Origin: Candidatus Hydrogenedentota bacterium
GTDB taxonomy: Bacteria; Hydrogenedentota; Hydrogenedentia; Hydrogenedentales; SLHB01
Length of the DNA: 5,248 nt
Assembly: GCA_003552765.1 (NCBI GenBank)
Contig: PUOI01000387.1
Location: 1-5,248, forward strand
Direction of reading: 5' to 3'
The notes beneath the pieces are model-generated. The model made no database searches and was not told where the DNA came from. It was given only the letters and a program-made list of their open reading frames with translations. Position numbers and translations under genes: made by a program. Below are positions 1 to 5,248 of this stretch, piece by piece; the first letter of the stretch is position 1; each line of letters starts with the position of its first letter.

Positions 1-1019
1 AAAAGCCCAAGTCCATGATCACGTACATGGGCAGCACAAAGGAAGTGGCCGGAAACCGGACCGAATTCGGCAAGACGGTGGCGCAAATCCTTCAAGACAG
101 GGACCCCGCCGAGCGCCGGAATCACGTGTTCGTCATCGACAGCGACCTCGAGGGCTCCACGGGCATCAAGGCCATCCACGAAGCCTGTCCCGATGTCTAC
201 GTGATGGGCGGCGTCATGGAGCGCGGCAACCTCTCGGCCGCCGCGGGCTTTGGTTACGAGAAGGGCCGTCAGGGGATCTTTTCCACCTTCTCGGCGTTCA
301 TGGAGATGGTCGTTTCCGAAATCTCCATGGCCCGGCTCAACGAGAGCAACCTGCTCTGTCACTTCTCGCACGCCGGCGTGGACGAGATCGCGGACAACAC
401 CTGCCACTATGGCCTGAACTTGTTCTTCGGCGACAGCAGCCCGGTGGAAGTCAGTAAAGACACGCGGCTTTATTTCCCCGCCGACGCGCATCAGCTAAGG
501 TCGCTCGTACCGGCGATCTTCGATGATCCGGGCGTTCGCTTTGTCTTCACCAATCGCTCCAAAGTACCGTTCATCTTGACGGAAGACGGCAAAGAGTTCT
601 TCGCCCCCGAGAATGGCTACAAGTTTGCCCGGGACAAGGACGAGGTCATCCGTGAAGGAAGCGCGGGCTATGTGGTGTCGTACGGCGAAATGCTCTATCG
701 CTCCTTGGACGCCGTGGATCGGCTTCGCCAGGAGGGCGTGGACGTGGGCCTGATCAATAAGCCAACGCTAAACGTCGTGGACGAGGATGCCCTGGCCCGT
801 ATGGCCGAGACGCCCTTCGTACTGACCGTCGAAAGCCAGAACCGGCACACCGGCCTTGGCATGCGCATGGGAACGTGGTTCCTTGAACGCGAACTCACGC
901 CCCGGTACGCCCACCTCGGCGTGACGAAGGCGGGCGCCGGCGGACTGGCCGAGCATGTCTTCCATCAAGGCATGGGACCGGAAGACATCAAGCGCAAGAT
1001 CCTCTCCTTGCACGAATAA
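1..1019 (+). CDS. Transketolase, C-terminal part (pyrimidine-binding and C-terminal domains); 5' end outside the window
   Basis: Transketolase moves two-carbon ketol units between sugar phosphates in the cytoplasmic non-oxidative pentose phosphate pathway, using thiamine diphosphate. Residues are counted from the ATG at position 15. The pyrimidine-binding domain (about 12-190) shows GGVMERGN, with E69 as the expected cofactor-activating glutamate, then the aromatic STFSAFMEM segment (90-98). H119, D127 and H131 have the spacing of yeast H469, D477 and H481. R181 in TNRSK fits the phosphate-binding arginine. The C-terminal domain follows (about 205-334; LINKPTLNVVDED, then a glycine-rich end). 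The frame stays open to the left edge (KPKS before the Met), no ribosome site precedes position 15, and the diphosphate-binding domain is missing. I therefore read this as the 3' half of a full-length gene of about 600 or more codons. A split transketolase subunit B starting at 15 is the alternative. The usual GEDGPTH loop is altered to IADNTCH. Confidence 0.9.
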   Translation, partial: KPKSMITYMGSTKEVAGNRTEFGKTVAQILQDRDPAERRNHVFVIDSDLEGSTGIKAIHEACPDVYVMGGVMERGNLSAAAGFGYEKGRQGIFSTFSAFMEMVVSEISMARLNESNLLCHFSHAGVDEIADNTCHYGLNLFFGDSSPVEVSKDTRLYFPADAHQLRSLVPAIFDDPGVRFVFTNRSKVPFILTEDGKEFFAPENGYKFARDKDEVIREGSAGYVVSYGEMLYRSLDAVDRLRQEGVDVGLINKPTLNVVDEDALARMAETPFVLTVESQNRHTGLGMRMGTWFLERELTPRYAHLGVTKAGAGGLAEHVFHQGMGPEDIKRKILSLHE

Positions 1020-1031
1020 TCCCATCGACGC

Positions 1032-1049
1032 GGCCGGGGCGCTCCGGCC
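1032..1049. other. Small hairpin just after the transketolase stop
   Basis: GGCCGG (1032-1037) and CCGGCC (1044-1049) form a perfect 6-bp GC stem around a 6-base loop, 12 bases after the stop codon. No T-run follows. It may help shape the transketolase mRNA 3' end together with the larger hairpin downstream. In sequence this GC-rich, a 6-bp stem can also arise by chance. Confidence 0.35.
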
Positions 1050-1066
1050 CGTCTCTGATCTTCAAA

Positions 1067-1100
1067 CCCGCCCTTCAGGCTCTCTTGCCTGGAGGGCGGG
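1067..1100 (+). terminator. Probable terminator hairpin between transketolase and antiporter
   Basis: Arms 1067-1080 and 1087-1100 pair over 14 bp with a single G-T wobble (1075:1092), around a 6-base loop TCTCTT. The stem is very GC-rich (CCCGCCC against GGGCGGG). It lies 47 bases after the transketolase stop and 48 before the antiporter ATG, where an intergenic terminator would sit. The bases after it on the + strand (GGCGTGTTCC) are not a good T-run, so it is either an I-shaped terminator or a stabilising 3'-end structure. The stem itself is certain; the terminator role is inferred. Confidence 0.6.
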
Positions 1101-1148
1101 GGCGTGTTCCGGTGCGCGGCGCCATAACCCGGTTCGAGACGGCTGATC

Positions 1149-2105
1149 ATGCTTACGCACAGCGCGCTTTTTGGGGTAGGACTAATTCTTCTCGCCGTGG
1201 GGGCGGAAGGGGTGGTCCGGGGCGGCTCGCGGCTGGCCGCGCTTTGGCGGGTGTCGCCCTTGGTCATCGGACTCACGATCGTCGCCTTCGGCACGAGCGC
1301 GCCCGAACTGGCCGTGAGCGTCAACGCCGCCATTCATCACGATGGCGGGCTGGCCTTGAGCAACGTGATCGGCAGCAACATCTTCAATGTGCTGGTCATC
1401 CTTGGGGTCGCGGCCCTCATCACTCCAATGACCGTGCGAGCCGCCGTTATTCAGCGTGAAGTCCCCATCATGCTCGGCGTATCCGTGCTTGTGACCTTCC
1501 TGGCGTGGACCTTCGGCCGCCTCGGCCGGGCGGAGGGCGCGCTGTGCTTGTTGCTCCTTGTGGTGTACCTCGTCTTCAGCTACTGGATGGCCCGCCGCGA
1601 ACCGGAGGGCGCCAACGAGGAATACGCCAGCTTCCTACGCCGGACGGAACGGCCTTCCTTGGCGCTCAACGCCGTGTTTGTTGTTGGCGGCCTCGTCTTG
1701 CTTGCGCTGGGTGGAAACGTGCTGGTGGACTCGGCCGTGTTCATGGCGCGAGCATGGGGGGTAAGCGAGCGCGTCATTGGTCTCACGCTGATCGCCGCGG
1801 GCACCTCCGTGCCAGAAGTGGCCACGGCCATTGCCGCCGCGCTCCGCAAGGAGATGGATATCGCCGTGGGTAACGTGATTGGCAGCAACATCTTCAACCT
1901 TCTTGGCATCGCCGGCGCGGCCGCCCTGATCGCGCCGATCGATGCGCATCCCGCCTTGCTCCGGGTCGACTTGCCCATCATGCTCGGCGTCTCCTTCGCC
2001 GCGCTTCCGATCATGCTTAGTCATCACCGGATCAGCCGCGCCGAGGGCGGTCTGCTCGCCGCGGCCTACGGGGTGTATCTCGCCTTCATGTTGCTCGCGC
2101 GCTAA
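1149..2105 (+). CDS. Na+/Ca2+ antiporter, CaCA superfamily (YrbG-like)
   Basis: This is a 318-residue inner-membrane protein predicted to exchange Na+ (or K+/H+) for Ca2+ or a similar divalent cation. Length and layout match the bacterial YrbG-type calcium/sodium antiporters: two homologous five-helix halves joined by a charged cytoplasmic loop (about 148-170, RREPEGANEEY onward). Both signature repeats are intact. Alpha-1 has GTSAPELAVS (48-57, acidic E53) and SNVIGSNIFN (71-80). Alpha-2 has GTSVPEVATA (218-227, E223) and GNVIGSNIFN (241-250). The two halves align without gaps at an offset of 170 residues. The ATG at 1149 places the first hydrophobic helix directly at the N terminus; only a weak purine stretch (GAGACGG, 1136-1142) precedes it. 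The gene is 129 bases after transketolase with a hairpin between, so it is probably expressed mostly independently. Family assignment is very secure; the transported ion is inferred, and YrbG homologues have no firmly agreed physiological substrate. Confidence 0.95.
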   Translation: MLTHSALFGVGLILLAVGAEGVVRGGSRLAALWRVSPLVIGLTIVAFGTSAPELAVSVNAAIHHDGGLALSNVIGSNIFNVLVILGVAALITPMTVRAAVIQREVPIMLGVSVLVTFLAWTFGRLGRAEGALCLLLLVVYLVFSYWMARREPEGANEEYASFLRRTERPSLALNAVFVVGGLVLLALGGNVLVDSAVFMARAWGVSERVIGLTLIAAGTSVPEVATAIAAALRKEMDIAVGNVIGSNIFNLLGIAGAAALIAPIDAHPALLRVDLPIMLGVSFAALPIMLSHHRISRAEGGLLAAAYGVYLAFMLLAR

Positions 2106-2157
2106 ACCATAGGCAAGTGGGCCTGAACGCGCCCCAGCAGCAGGCCAGGCCAAGCGA

Positions 2158-2179
2158 GACGCAGCCTTTGGCTTGCGTC
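2158..2179 (+). terminator. Candidate weak terminator hairpin after the antiporter
   Basis: GACGCA (2158-2163) with GCC (2164-2166) pairs with GGC (2170-2172) and TGCGTC (2174-2179). This gives a 9-bp stem with one bulged T (2173) and a TTT loop, about 50 bases after the antiporter stop. There is no T-run behind it, because the palindromic repeat cluster starts at once. It could be a poor terminator or simply the outermost part of the repeat region. Confidence 0.3.
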
Positions 2180-2374
2180 ATCCCCGCATATCATCACCGT
2201 CATACCCGCGAACGCGGGGATCCACACCACCTACAGTGAACAGCAGAACCCTATGGATTCCCGCTTACGGGGATTCATAGCCGGTCTTGTGCCACAACGC
2301 CTTAGCAGCTGCGGATAGCGTTTCTCAAAGCCGCGTGTTGGTAGCGTGGCGAATCCCCTTGCGGGAATGACGAT
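2175..2374. repeat. Cluster of palindromic GTCAT-CCCGC-N4-GCGGG-ATCC repeats, MITE-like
   Basis: Four related units lie in about 200 non-coding bases. Unit A (2175-2187, GCGTCATCCCCGC) is a half copy. Unit B (2198-2224, CGTCATACCCGC then GCGGGGATCCAC) holds the perfect palindrome CCCGCGAACGCGGG. Unit C (2251-2280) is a 13-bp stem with two G-T wobbles and a CTTA loop. Unit D (2351-2374) ends GCGGGAATGACGAT and is inverted relative to A and B. The outer units B and D therefore act as inverted termini about 175 bases apart around a non-coding core (2281-2350), as in miniature inverted-repeat elements. The CGTCAT(T/C)CCCGC...GCGGG(A/G)ATCC consensus resembles short palindromic repeats dispersed through many bacterial genomes. 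No transposase is present and I see no clear target-site duplication. The repeat structure is visible; mobility is inferred. Confidence 0.65.
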
Positions 2375-2458
2375 AGGATGGTGCGTGTTGGGCTTCCGCC
2401 CCAAGTCAATGTGTGACAGCAACTTGTGCCCTATCTCTTCCCACCGGCGCCACACTGC

Positions 2459-2492
2459 CAAAAAAGAAAAGGGGCGCGCCGAAGCGCGCCCC
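2459..2492 (-). terminator. Rho-independent terminator of the Gfo/Idh/MocA oxidoreductase gene
   Basis: On the minus strand, GGGGCGCGC and GCGCGCCCC form a perfect 9-bp stem (2484-2492 with 2471-2479) closed by a TTCG tetraloop (2480-2483). The run TTTTCTTTTTT (2470-2460) follows at once. It begins 31 bases after the oxidoreductase TAA. GC stem, UUCG loop and U-tract make this a textbook intrinsic terminator. The A-run preceding the stem on the + strand gives only partial bidirectional potential, since no T-run follows on that side. Confidence 0.95.
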
Positions 2493-2523
2493 CACGGTGT
2501 CAATGGGATGGGCTGGAACCGGC

Positions 2524-3966
2524 TTATTGTTCCTCAAGCACGTAGGGCTCGCGGTATTCGCGGCGCTGGAAGACGCGGTTCTCTTCCGTGTCGCTGTCGC
2601 CCGCGAGGTAACCGGTTTCCGGATCGAACTCAACCACCGACGTGACGCGGATGTCCTCGGCTTCGGTGTCGATCTCATTGCGGTCGAGATGCTCGAAGAA
2701 GCTATCCACTTGACCGGACCAGCCCTCGAAATCGGAGGCCAATGCGTTGAGTTCCGCCGGCGTAAACTCGCCTTGGTGCAGTTCTCCGACACGGTAGGCG
2801 ACGTTGGCCATGTGGCACAGCGTGATCGAAGGCAGGATGGTTTCCACTTCACCGTTCAGGATGGTGCGATCATGCTCCCGCACCGCCTCGATGAAGTTCG
2901 CGAGATGACCGCCGCCCGCGTCGCCGCTAAACGATTCGATCTCGTTGCCGTCGGCGTCATAGGCTTCGCCGCCGCCGCGCCGTCCGGTGAAGTATCCGTT
3001 CTCGAACTGAAGCAGATAGCCCGTGCCCACACCCCGGTAGTTGCCGGTCTCGGGCATGTTGCGGACCTCGAATGTCACCGGACACACCTCGGTGTCGAAA
3101 TAGTGGATGACCGTATTCGGCGTGTCGCCGCCGTCATTCCACAGAAGACGTCCACCCGCGGCCACGGCGCGGTAGGGAAGCCCACCGTAGTCGCGCAAGC
3201 CAATGTTATAGGCGTCATCAATGACATGTGGACCCCAGTTGCCGGTCTCGCCCGAGCCCGTGTTGAAGTCCCAGTGCCAGTCATACTGCAACTCATCGCG
3301 ATACATGGGCTGGTCTTGGGCGGGTCCCAGCCAGAGGTCGTATTCCACGTGATCCGGCGGTTCCAAGGGTTCGTCCCGCAGGCCGATGGAGCCGCGGGTG
3401 CCGTAGCGCATGATCTTGACCCACTGAAGCTCGCCGAAGTCGCTGTTATCAAGGAACTCCTTGATTTCGGCCTGCATCGGATCCGAGCGCTGCTGGGTGC
3501 CGACCTGACAAATGCGGTCGTGGTTCCGTGCGGCGTTCAGGACCTGATAGGACTCCCATGTGTTATGAGAGAACGGCTTCTCTACATAGACATGCTTGCC
3601 CGCTTCCATCGCGTACACGGCCATCGGGGCGTGCCAGTGCACGGACATCGCCAGGACGACCGCATCAATGTCGTCCCGGTCCAGGGCGTCGCGGTAATCC
3701 ACGTAGGCATCCGCCTCGGGCACGTTTTCGTGCGCCTGTTCAAGACGGTTACGGTCGGGTTCGACCAGGGCGGCAATCTGAACCCCGTCCATCCCGTGGA
3801 AGCGGTTGCCCAAACCGTTGCCTTGTCCGCCCAACCCGATGATGGCCAGCCGGATGTCTTCGTTGGCCCCAAGGACCTTCGGAGCCGAAAGTGCGTTGGG
3901 AAGGGCAAGCGCCGCGCCCGCGGCCAACGAGCCCTTCAAGAATTGACGGCGCGAAAAATTGCTCAT
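2524..3966 (-). CDS. Tat-exported Gfo/Idh/MocA family oxidoreductase
   Basis: This 480-residue NAD(P)-dependent dehydrogenase belongs to the family of glucose-fructose oxidoreductase, inositol 2-dehydrogenase and MocA, which act on sugars, sugar acids or inositols. The N terminus has a twin-arginine signal: S5-R6-R7-Q-F9-L10-K11, then a hydrophobic stretch (13-27, Ala-rich) and a likely cleavage near 27-33, so the folded, cofactor-loaded enzyme is probably exported. A Rossmann fold starts at about 38, with GLGGQGNG at 44-51 and an acidic E69 after the second strand. The family EKP motif is at 129-131 (catalytic K130). GPHVID (245-250) supplies the usual active-site histidine and aspartate. 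The C-terminal alpha/beta domain runs to about 430, followed by an acidic tail. The ATG is fixed by an in-frame TAA 12 bases upstream and a strong SD. It forms a single-gene unit with its own terminator and is divergent from the secreted protein at 4177. The substrate cannot be told from sequence. Length is typical of the Tat-exported subgroup common in Planctomycetes-like bacteria. Confidence 0.95.
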   Translation of the reverse strand: MSNFSRRQFLKGSLAAGAALALPNALSAPKVLGANEDIRLAIIGLGGQGNGLGNRFHGMDGVQIAALVEPDRNRLEQAHENVPEADAYVDYRDALDRDDIDAVVLAMSVHWHAPMAVYAMEAGKHVYVEKPFSHNTWESYQVLNAARNHDRICQVGTQQRSDPMQAEIKEFLDNSDFGELQWVKIMRYGTRGSIGLRDEPLEPPDHVEYDLWLGPAQDQPMYRDELQYDWHWDFNTGSGETGNWGPHVIDDAYNIGLRDYGGLPYRAVAAGGRLLWNDGGDTPNTVIHYFDTEVCPVTFEVRNMPETGNYRGVGTGYLLQFENGYFTGRRGGGEAYDADGNEIESFSGDAGGGHLANFIEAVREHDRTILNGEVETILPSITLCHMANVAYRVGELHQGEFTPAELNALASDFEGWSGQVDSFFEHLDRNEIDTEAEDIRVTSVVEFDPETGYLAGDSDTEENRVFQRREYREPYVLEEQ

Positions 3967-3977
3967 CGTAGGTGTTT

Positions 3978-3986
3978 ACCTCCTTA
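3978..3986 (-). promoter_or_regulatory. Near-perfect Shine-Dalgarno of the oxidoreductase gene
   Basis: Minus-strand TAAGGAGGT is fully complementary to the 16S rRNA 3' end. It sits 11 bases before the ATG, slightly longer than the usual optimum. AGGT of the SD (3978-3981) can pair with ACCT (3970-3973) across an AAAC loop, a 4-bp hairpin too weak to call a switch. The TAA overlapping the site (3976-3978) is in frame with the gene and rules out any earlier start. Confidence 0.88.
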
Positions 3987-4020
3987 AGTGTGCCGTAGCT
4001 CGGCTTGGAACCCACTTTTC

Positions 4021-4049
4021 TTCCATAAGACTCTTGAAAGCAGTATAAT
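4021..4049 (+). promoter_or_regulatory. Possible opposing promoter for the gene at 4177
   Basis: A perfect TATAAT (4044-4049) is present on the + strand, overlapping the minus-strand -10 in the TATA core. A -35 at the right distance (TTCCAT, 4021-4026, 17-base spacer) is poor. If used, it would start near 4056 and leave a leader of about 120 bases before the ATG at 4177. The -10 is strong and the -35 weak, so the call is tentative. Confidence 0.3.
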
Positions 4050-4071
4050 CCCTTCTCCGCGTCAATGTAAA
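4042..4071 (-). promoter_or_regulatory. Probable sigma70-type promoter of the oxidoreductase gene
   Basis: On the minus strand, TTTACA (4071-4066) and TATACT (4047-4042) are separated by 18 bases and match the -35 and -10 consensus at five positions each. Transcription would start near 4035, giving an untranslated leader of about 70 bases that ends in the SD. This is the only AT-rich patch in the divergent region. The call rests on motif matching in an organism whose promoters are not known. Confidence 0.5.
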
Positions 4072-4093
4072 GCCCACGGGAGCAGCCCCAATT

Positions 4094-4139
4094 GCGGCGC
4101 CAGGGACGGGCTTGCATGGCCTCCGCCACCCGGCGCCGC
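4094..4139 (+). other. Inverted repeat in the leader of the gene at 4177
   Basis: GCGGCGCC (4094-4101) and GGCGCCGC (4132-4139) are perfect 8-base inverted repeats separated by 30 bases. They lie between the putative + promoter and the start codon. They could form an RNA stem or be an operator, but with this GC content and loop length chance is also a fair explanation. Confidence 0.25.
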
Positions 4140-4176
4140 CAACCCTTGCCCCGCATAAGGCGTTACCCTATACCAG

Positions 4177-5248
4177 ATGCAACTCACCCGCTACATAGTG
4201 CTAACCATCTTAATCGGCCTCGCGGTTGCGGCGGATTCGGTCCCGCCCCCAGCCGAATTGCCGGATGTGCTCCTAGAGCCGCCGCCCAACGCCAGCCTGT
4301 CCGCCGATGGAATCCGGAGGGCCAGGGAAGCGGGGGCAGCGGGATATATCCCGGCGGCTCCCGGTCAGCAGGCGGGCGAGGATTGGATACCGGAAACAGC
4401 GTATCGCGACGCGTTCCCGCGTGTCGCTCTTGACATGGACGTCCCCCACTTCGCGCCTGATTCGTTGAATGGAGAACTCATTGGAGACGAGGTTCTTAAA
4501 GGGCTTCCCGCAAACGCGGCGGGCGTTGTGCTGGACACGCAAGCCAGCGCCTTGGCCTATCATTTTCTCTGGGACGGGTACGCCTACGTGGATCATGACC
4601 GGCGTGACGTGGCCGAAAAAGCGGTGGCCGCAGGCCAAGAAGTTGGACGCCGTCTCGCCACCGCCTTGCCGGAGGGGGATTGGCTCGTTCTTGGCCTCCC
4701 GCCAGGCGAGAGCGGCCCCCTGTGGTGGCCGTTTTTCCGGGGGCTCGTCTCCGCAGCGCCTTCTGGCGGCCCGCGTCTGCACCTTATGCTGGACATCAGC
4801 CGCGAAGACGCGGCATTGGCGCCGTTGCAGCGCCTGCATGAACGCACGGAATCCTTCCTCAAGCTCCACCTCGGCGAAGACCTCTGGCGAATGTGGCGGC
4901 GCCAGGGAAACATCGGGTTCCGCCTCGCGTGCGAACCCAGCGATCCCGCCATGGAAGACGAGGACCGTGAGACAGACTTGGCCTTGTTCGCGGCTCGCGC
5001 GGCCAGCGGCCGCTATGTAATCGCTCATTCGCTGCCCTGGGAATGGGAACCCGCCAGCGCGCCTTTGGAGCCTGCCTCCATTGCCCTCAACGTGTCCGCT
5101 GGCGCCGTCCGGTTACCCAACAACATCACCTTCCGTACTCCATTGGAGTCCCACCAGCGCGTGGGCCAGGGCGAATACGCCGGAAAACCGGCCCTCGTAT
5201 TCTGGTCCCCGGACGGCGCGGCGGCGCTGCTGTGGGAGGAATCCGCCG
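4177..5248 (+). CDS. Secreted protein of unknown family, N-terminal 357 residues; 3' end outside the window
   Basis: An uninterrupted frame of 357 codons runs off the right edge. It starts at the first ATG after an in-frame TAA (4156-4158). Residues 1-20 form a standard Sec signal: MQLTR, a hydrophobic core YIVLTILIGLAVA (6-18), and a likely cut after AVA or VAA. A proline-rich stretch follows (22-38). From about 115 to 285 strands and helices alternate: VVLD (117-120), helix 143-163, WLVLGLPP (169-176), WWPFFRGLVSAA (183-194), LHLMLDIS (201-208), IGFRLACEP (246-254), YVIAHSLPWEW (280-290). Several strands end in acidic or aromatic residues, which loosely resembles a TIM-barrel hydrolase. A strand-rich part begins near 300. 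I recognise no family. Third codon positions are strongly GC, as in a real gene. No good SD lies close to the ATG; the nearest is AAGG, 16 bases upstream. It is divergent from the Tat-exported oxidoreductase, so an extracellular role, perhaps carbohydrate-related, is a guess. Confidence 0.78.
   Translation, partial: MQLTRYIVLTILIGLAVAADSVPPPAELPDVLLEPPPNASLSADGIRRAREAGAAGYIPAAPGQQAGEDWIPETAYRDAFPRVALDMDVPHFAPDSLNGELIGDEVLKGLPANAAGVVLDTQASALAYHFLWDGYAYVDHDRRDVAEKAVAAGQEVGRRLATALPEGDWLVLGLPPGESGPLWWPFFRGLVSAAPSGGPRLHLMLDISREDAALAPLQRLHERTESFLKLHLGEDLWRMWRRQGNIGFRLACEPSDPAMEDEDRETDLALFAARAASGRYVIAHSLPWEWEPASAPLEPASIALNVSAGAVRLPNNITFRTPLESHQRVGQGEYAGKPALVFWSPDGAAALLWEESA

Larger units (their letters stand above)
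2106..2523. other. Gene-free convergent intergenic region (418 bases)
   Basis: This region lies between the 3' ends of the antiporter (+) and the oxidoreductase (-). It holds the weak hairpin at 2158-2179, the palindromic repeat cluster at 2175-2374 and the terminator at 2459-2492. The stretch 2375-2458 shows no gene and no strong structure. Short open frames crossing it run through the repeats and the terminator stem, have no family resemblance, and are not credible genes. Confidence 0.8.

Noticed and set aside
1085..1459. A plus-strand frame of 124 codons overlapping the start of the antiporter
   Set aside because: It starts within the terminator hairpin, is Arg/Gly-rich, and is out of frame with the clearly conserved antiporter.
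2175..2374. A CRISPR array
   Set aside because: Units are imperfect, in mixed orientation and irregularly spaced, with no uniform spacers and no cas genes.
2231..2503. A minus-strand frame of 90 codons in the intergenic region
   Set aside because: It starts in the oxidoreductase terminator and ends inside the palindromic repeat cluster. Its sequence is translated repeat and hairpin, a common source of false hypothetical proteins.
3970..3981. An SD-sequestering riboswitch-like hairpin before the oxidoreductase
   Set aside because: The stem is only 4 bp (ACCT with AGGT across AAAC), and no conserved aptamer-like structure is visible in the 70-base leader.
2413..3987. A plus-strand open frame of 524 codons, longer than the oxidoreductase gene it covers
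   Set aside because: It is exactly in codon phase with the minus-strand gene, so it stays open simply because that GC-rich gene avoids TTA, CTA and TCA codons. Its translation shows no family, it would have to read through the terminator stem, and the minus strand carries Tat, Rossmann and EKP motifs plus promoter, SD and terminator.
4469..5020. A plus-strand frame of 183 codons overlapping the secreted protein
   Set aside because: It is an out-of-frame shadow rich in Arg, Trp, Cys and Pro, as expected from a shifted GC-rich gene, with no domain and no ribosome site.
4273..5028. A minus-strand open frame of 251 codons opposite the secreted protein
   Set aside because: It is again in codon phase with the plus-strand gene and explained by avoidance of the same codons. 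It ends at the complement of a CTA leucine codon, and the plus frame has a signal peptide and runs longer.

Overview
The window is a GC-rich stretch of bacterial chromosome. It holds two complete genes, the 3' part of a third cut by the left edge, and the 5' part of a fourth cut by the right edge. One gene has a near-perfect Shine-Dalgarno sequence, a sigma70-like promoter and a Rho-independent terminator, so the source is a bacterium using ordinary SD-led initiation. A Tat-exported Gfo/Idh/MocA oxidoreductase, a divergent transketolase and a large secreted protein of unknown family fit environmental lineages rich in exported sugar-type oxidoreductases, such as Hydrogenedentota, Planctomycetota, Lentisphaerota or Verrucomicrobiota. 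That placement is inference; no marker gene here settles it.

Layout. Positions 1-1019 (+) encode the pyrimidine-binding and C-terminal domains of a transketolase; its thiamine-diphosphate-binding N-terminal half probably lies off the left edge. The 129-base gap that follows carries two hairpins, one of them a 14-bp stem that could act as a terminator. Positions 1149-2105 (+) encode a CaCA-family Na+/Ca2+ antiporter of the YrbG type with a clean internal duplication. The gap 2106-2523 holds no gene. It contains a cluster of GTCAT-CCCGC...GCGGG-ATCC palindromic repeats arranged like a MITE or other dispersed repeat, then a strong terminator with a UUCG loop (minus-strand sense). Positions 2524-3966 (-) encode the Tat-exported Gfo/Idh/MocA oxidoreductase. 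The 210-base divergent intergenic region (3967-4176) holds its SD, its probable promoter and a possible overlapping promoter in the opposite direction. From 4177 (+) to the right edge runs an open frame for a secreted protein that I cannot assign to a family.

How the genes work together. They do not form one operon. Transketolase (pentose phosphate metabolism) and the cation antiporter are co-directional but separated by hairpins. The oxidoreductase is a single-gene transcription unit with its own promoter and terminator. It is divergent from the secreted unknown protein, and both products are predicted to leave the cytoplasm, so shared regulation or a joint role in handling extracellular sugars is possible but unproven. 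I saw no CRISPR array, tRNA, rRNA, integrase, transposase or defence system. The parts most worth following up are the unassigned secreted protein, the palindromic repeat cluster, the unusual transketolase active-site loop and the overlapping divergent promoters.
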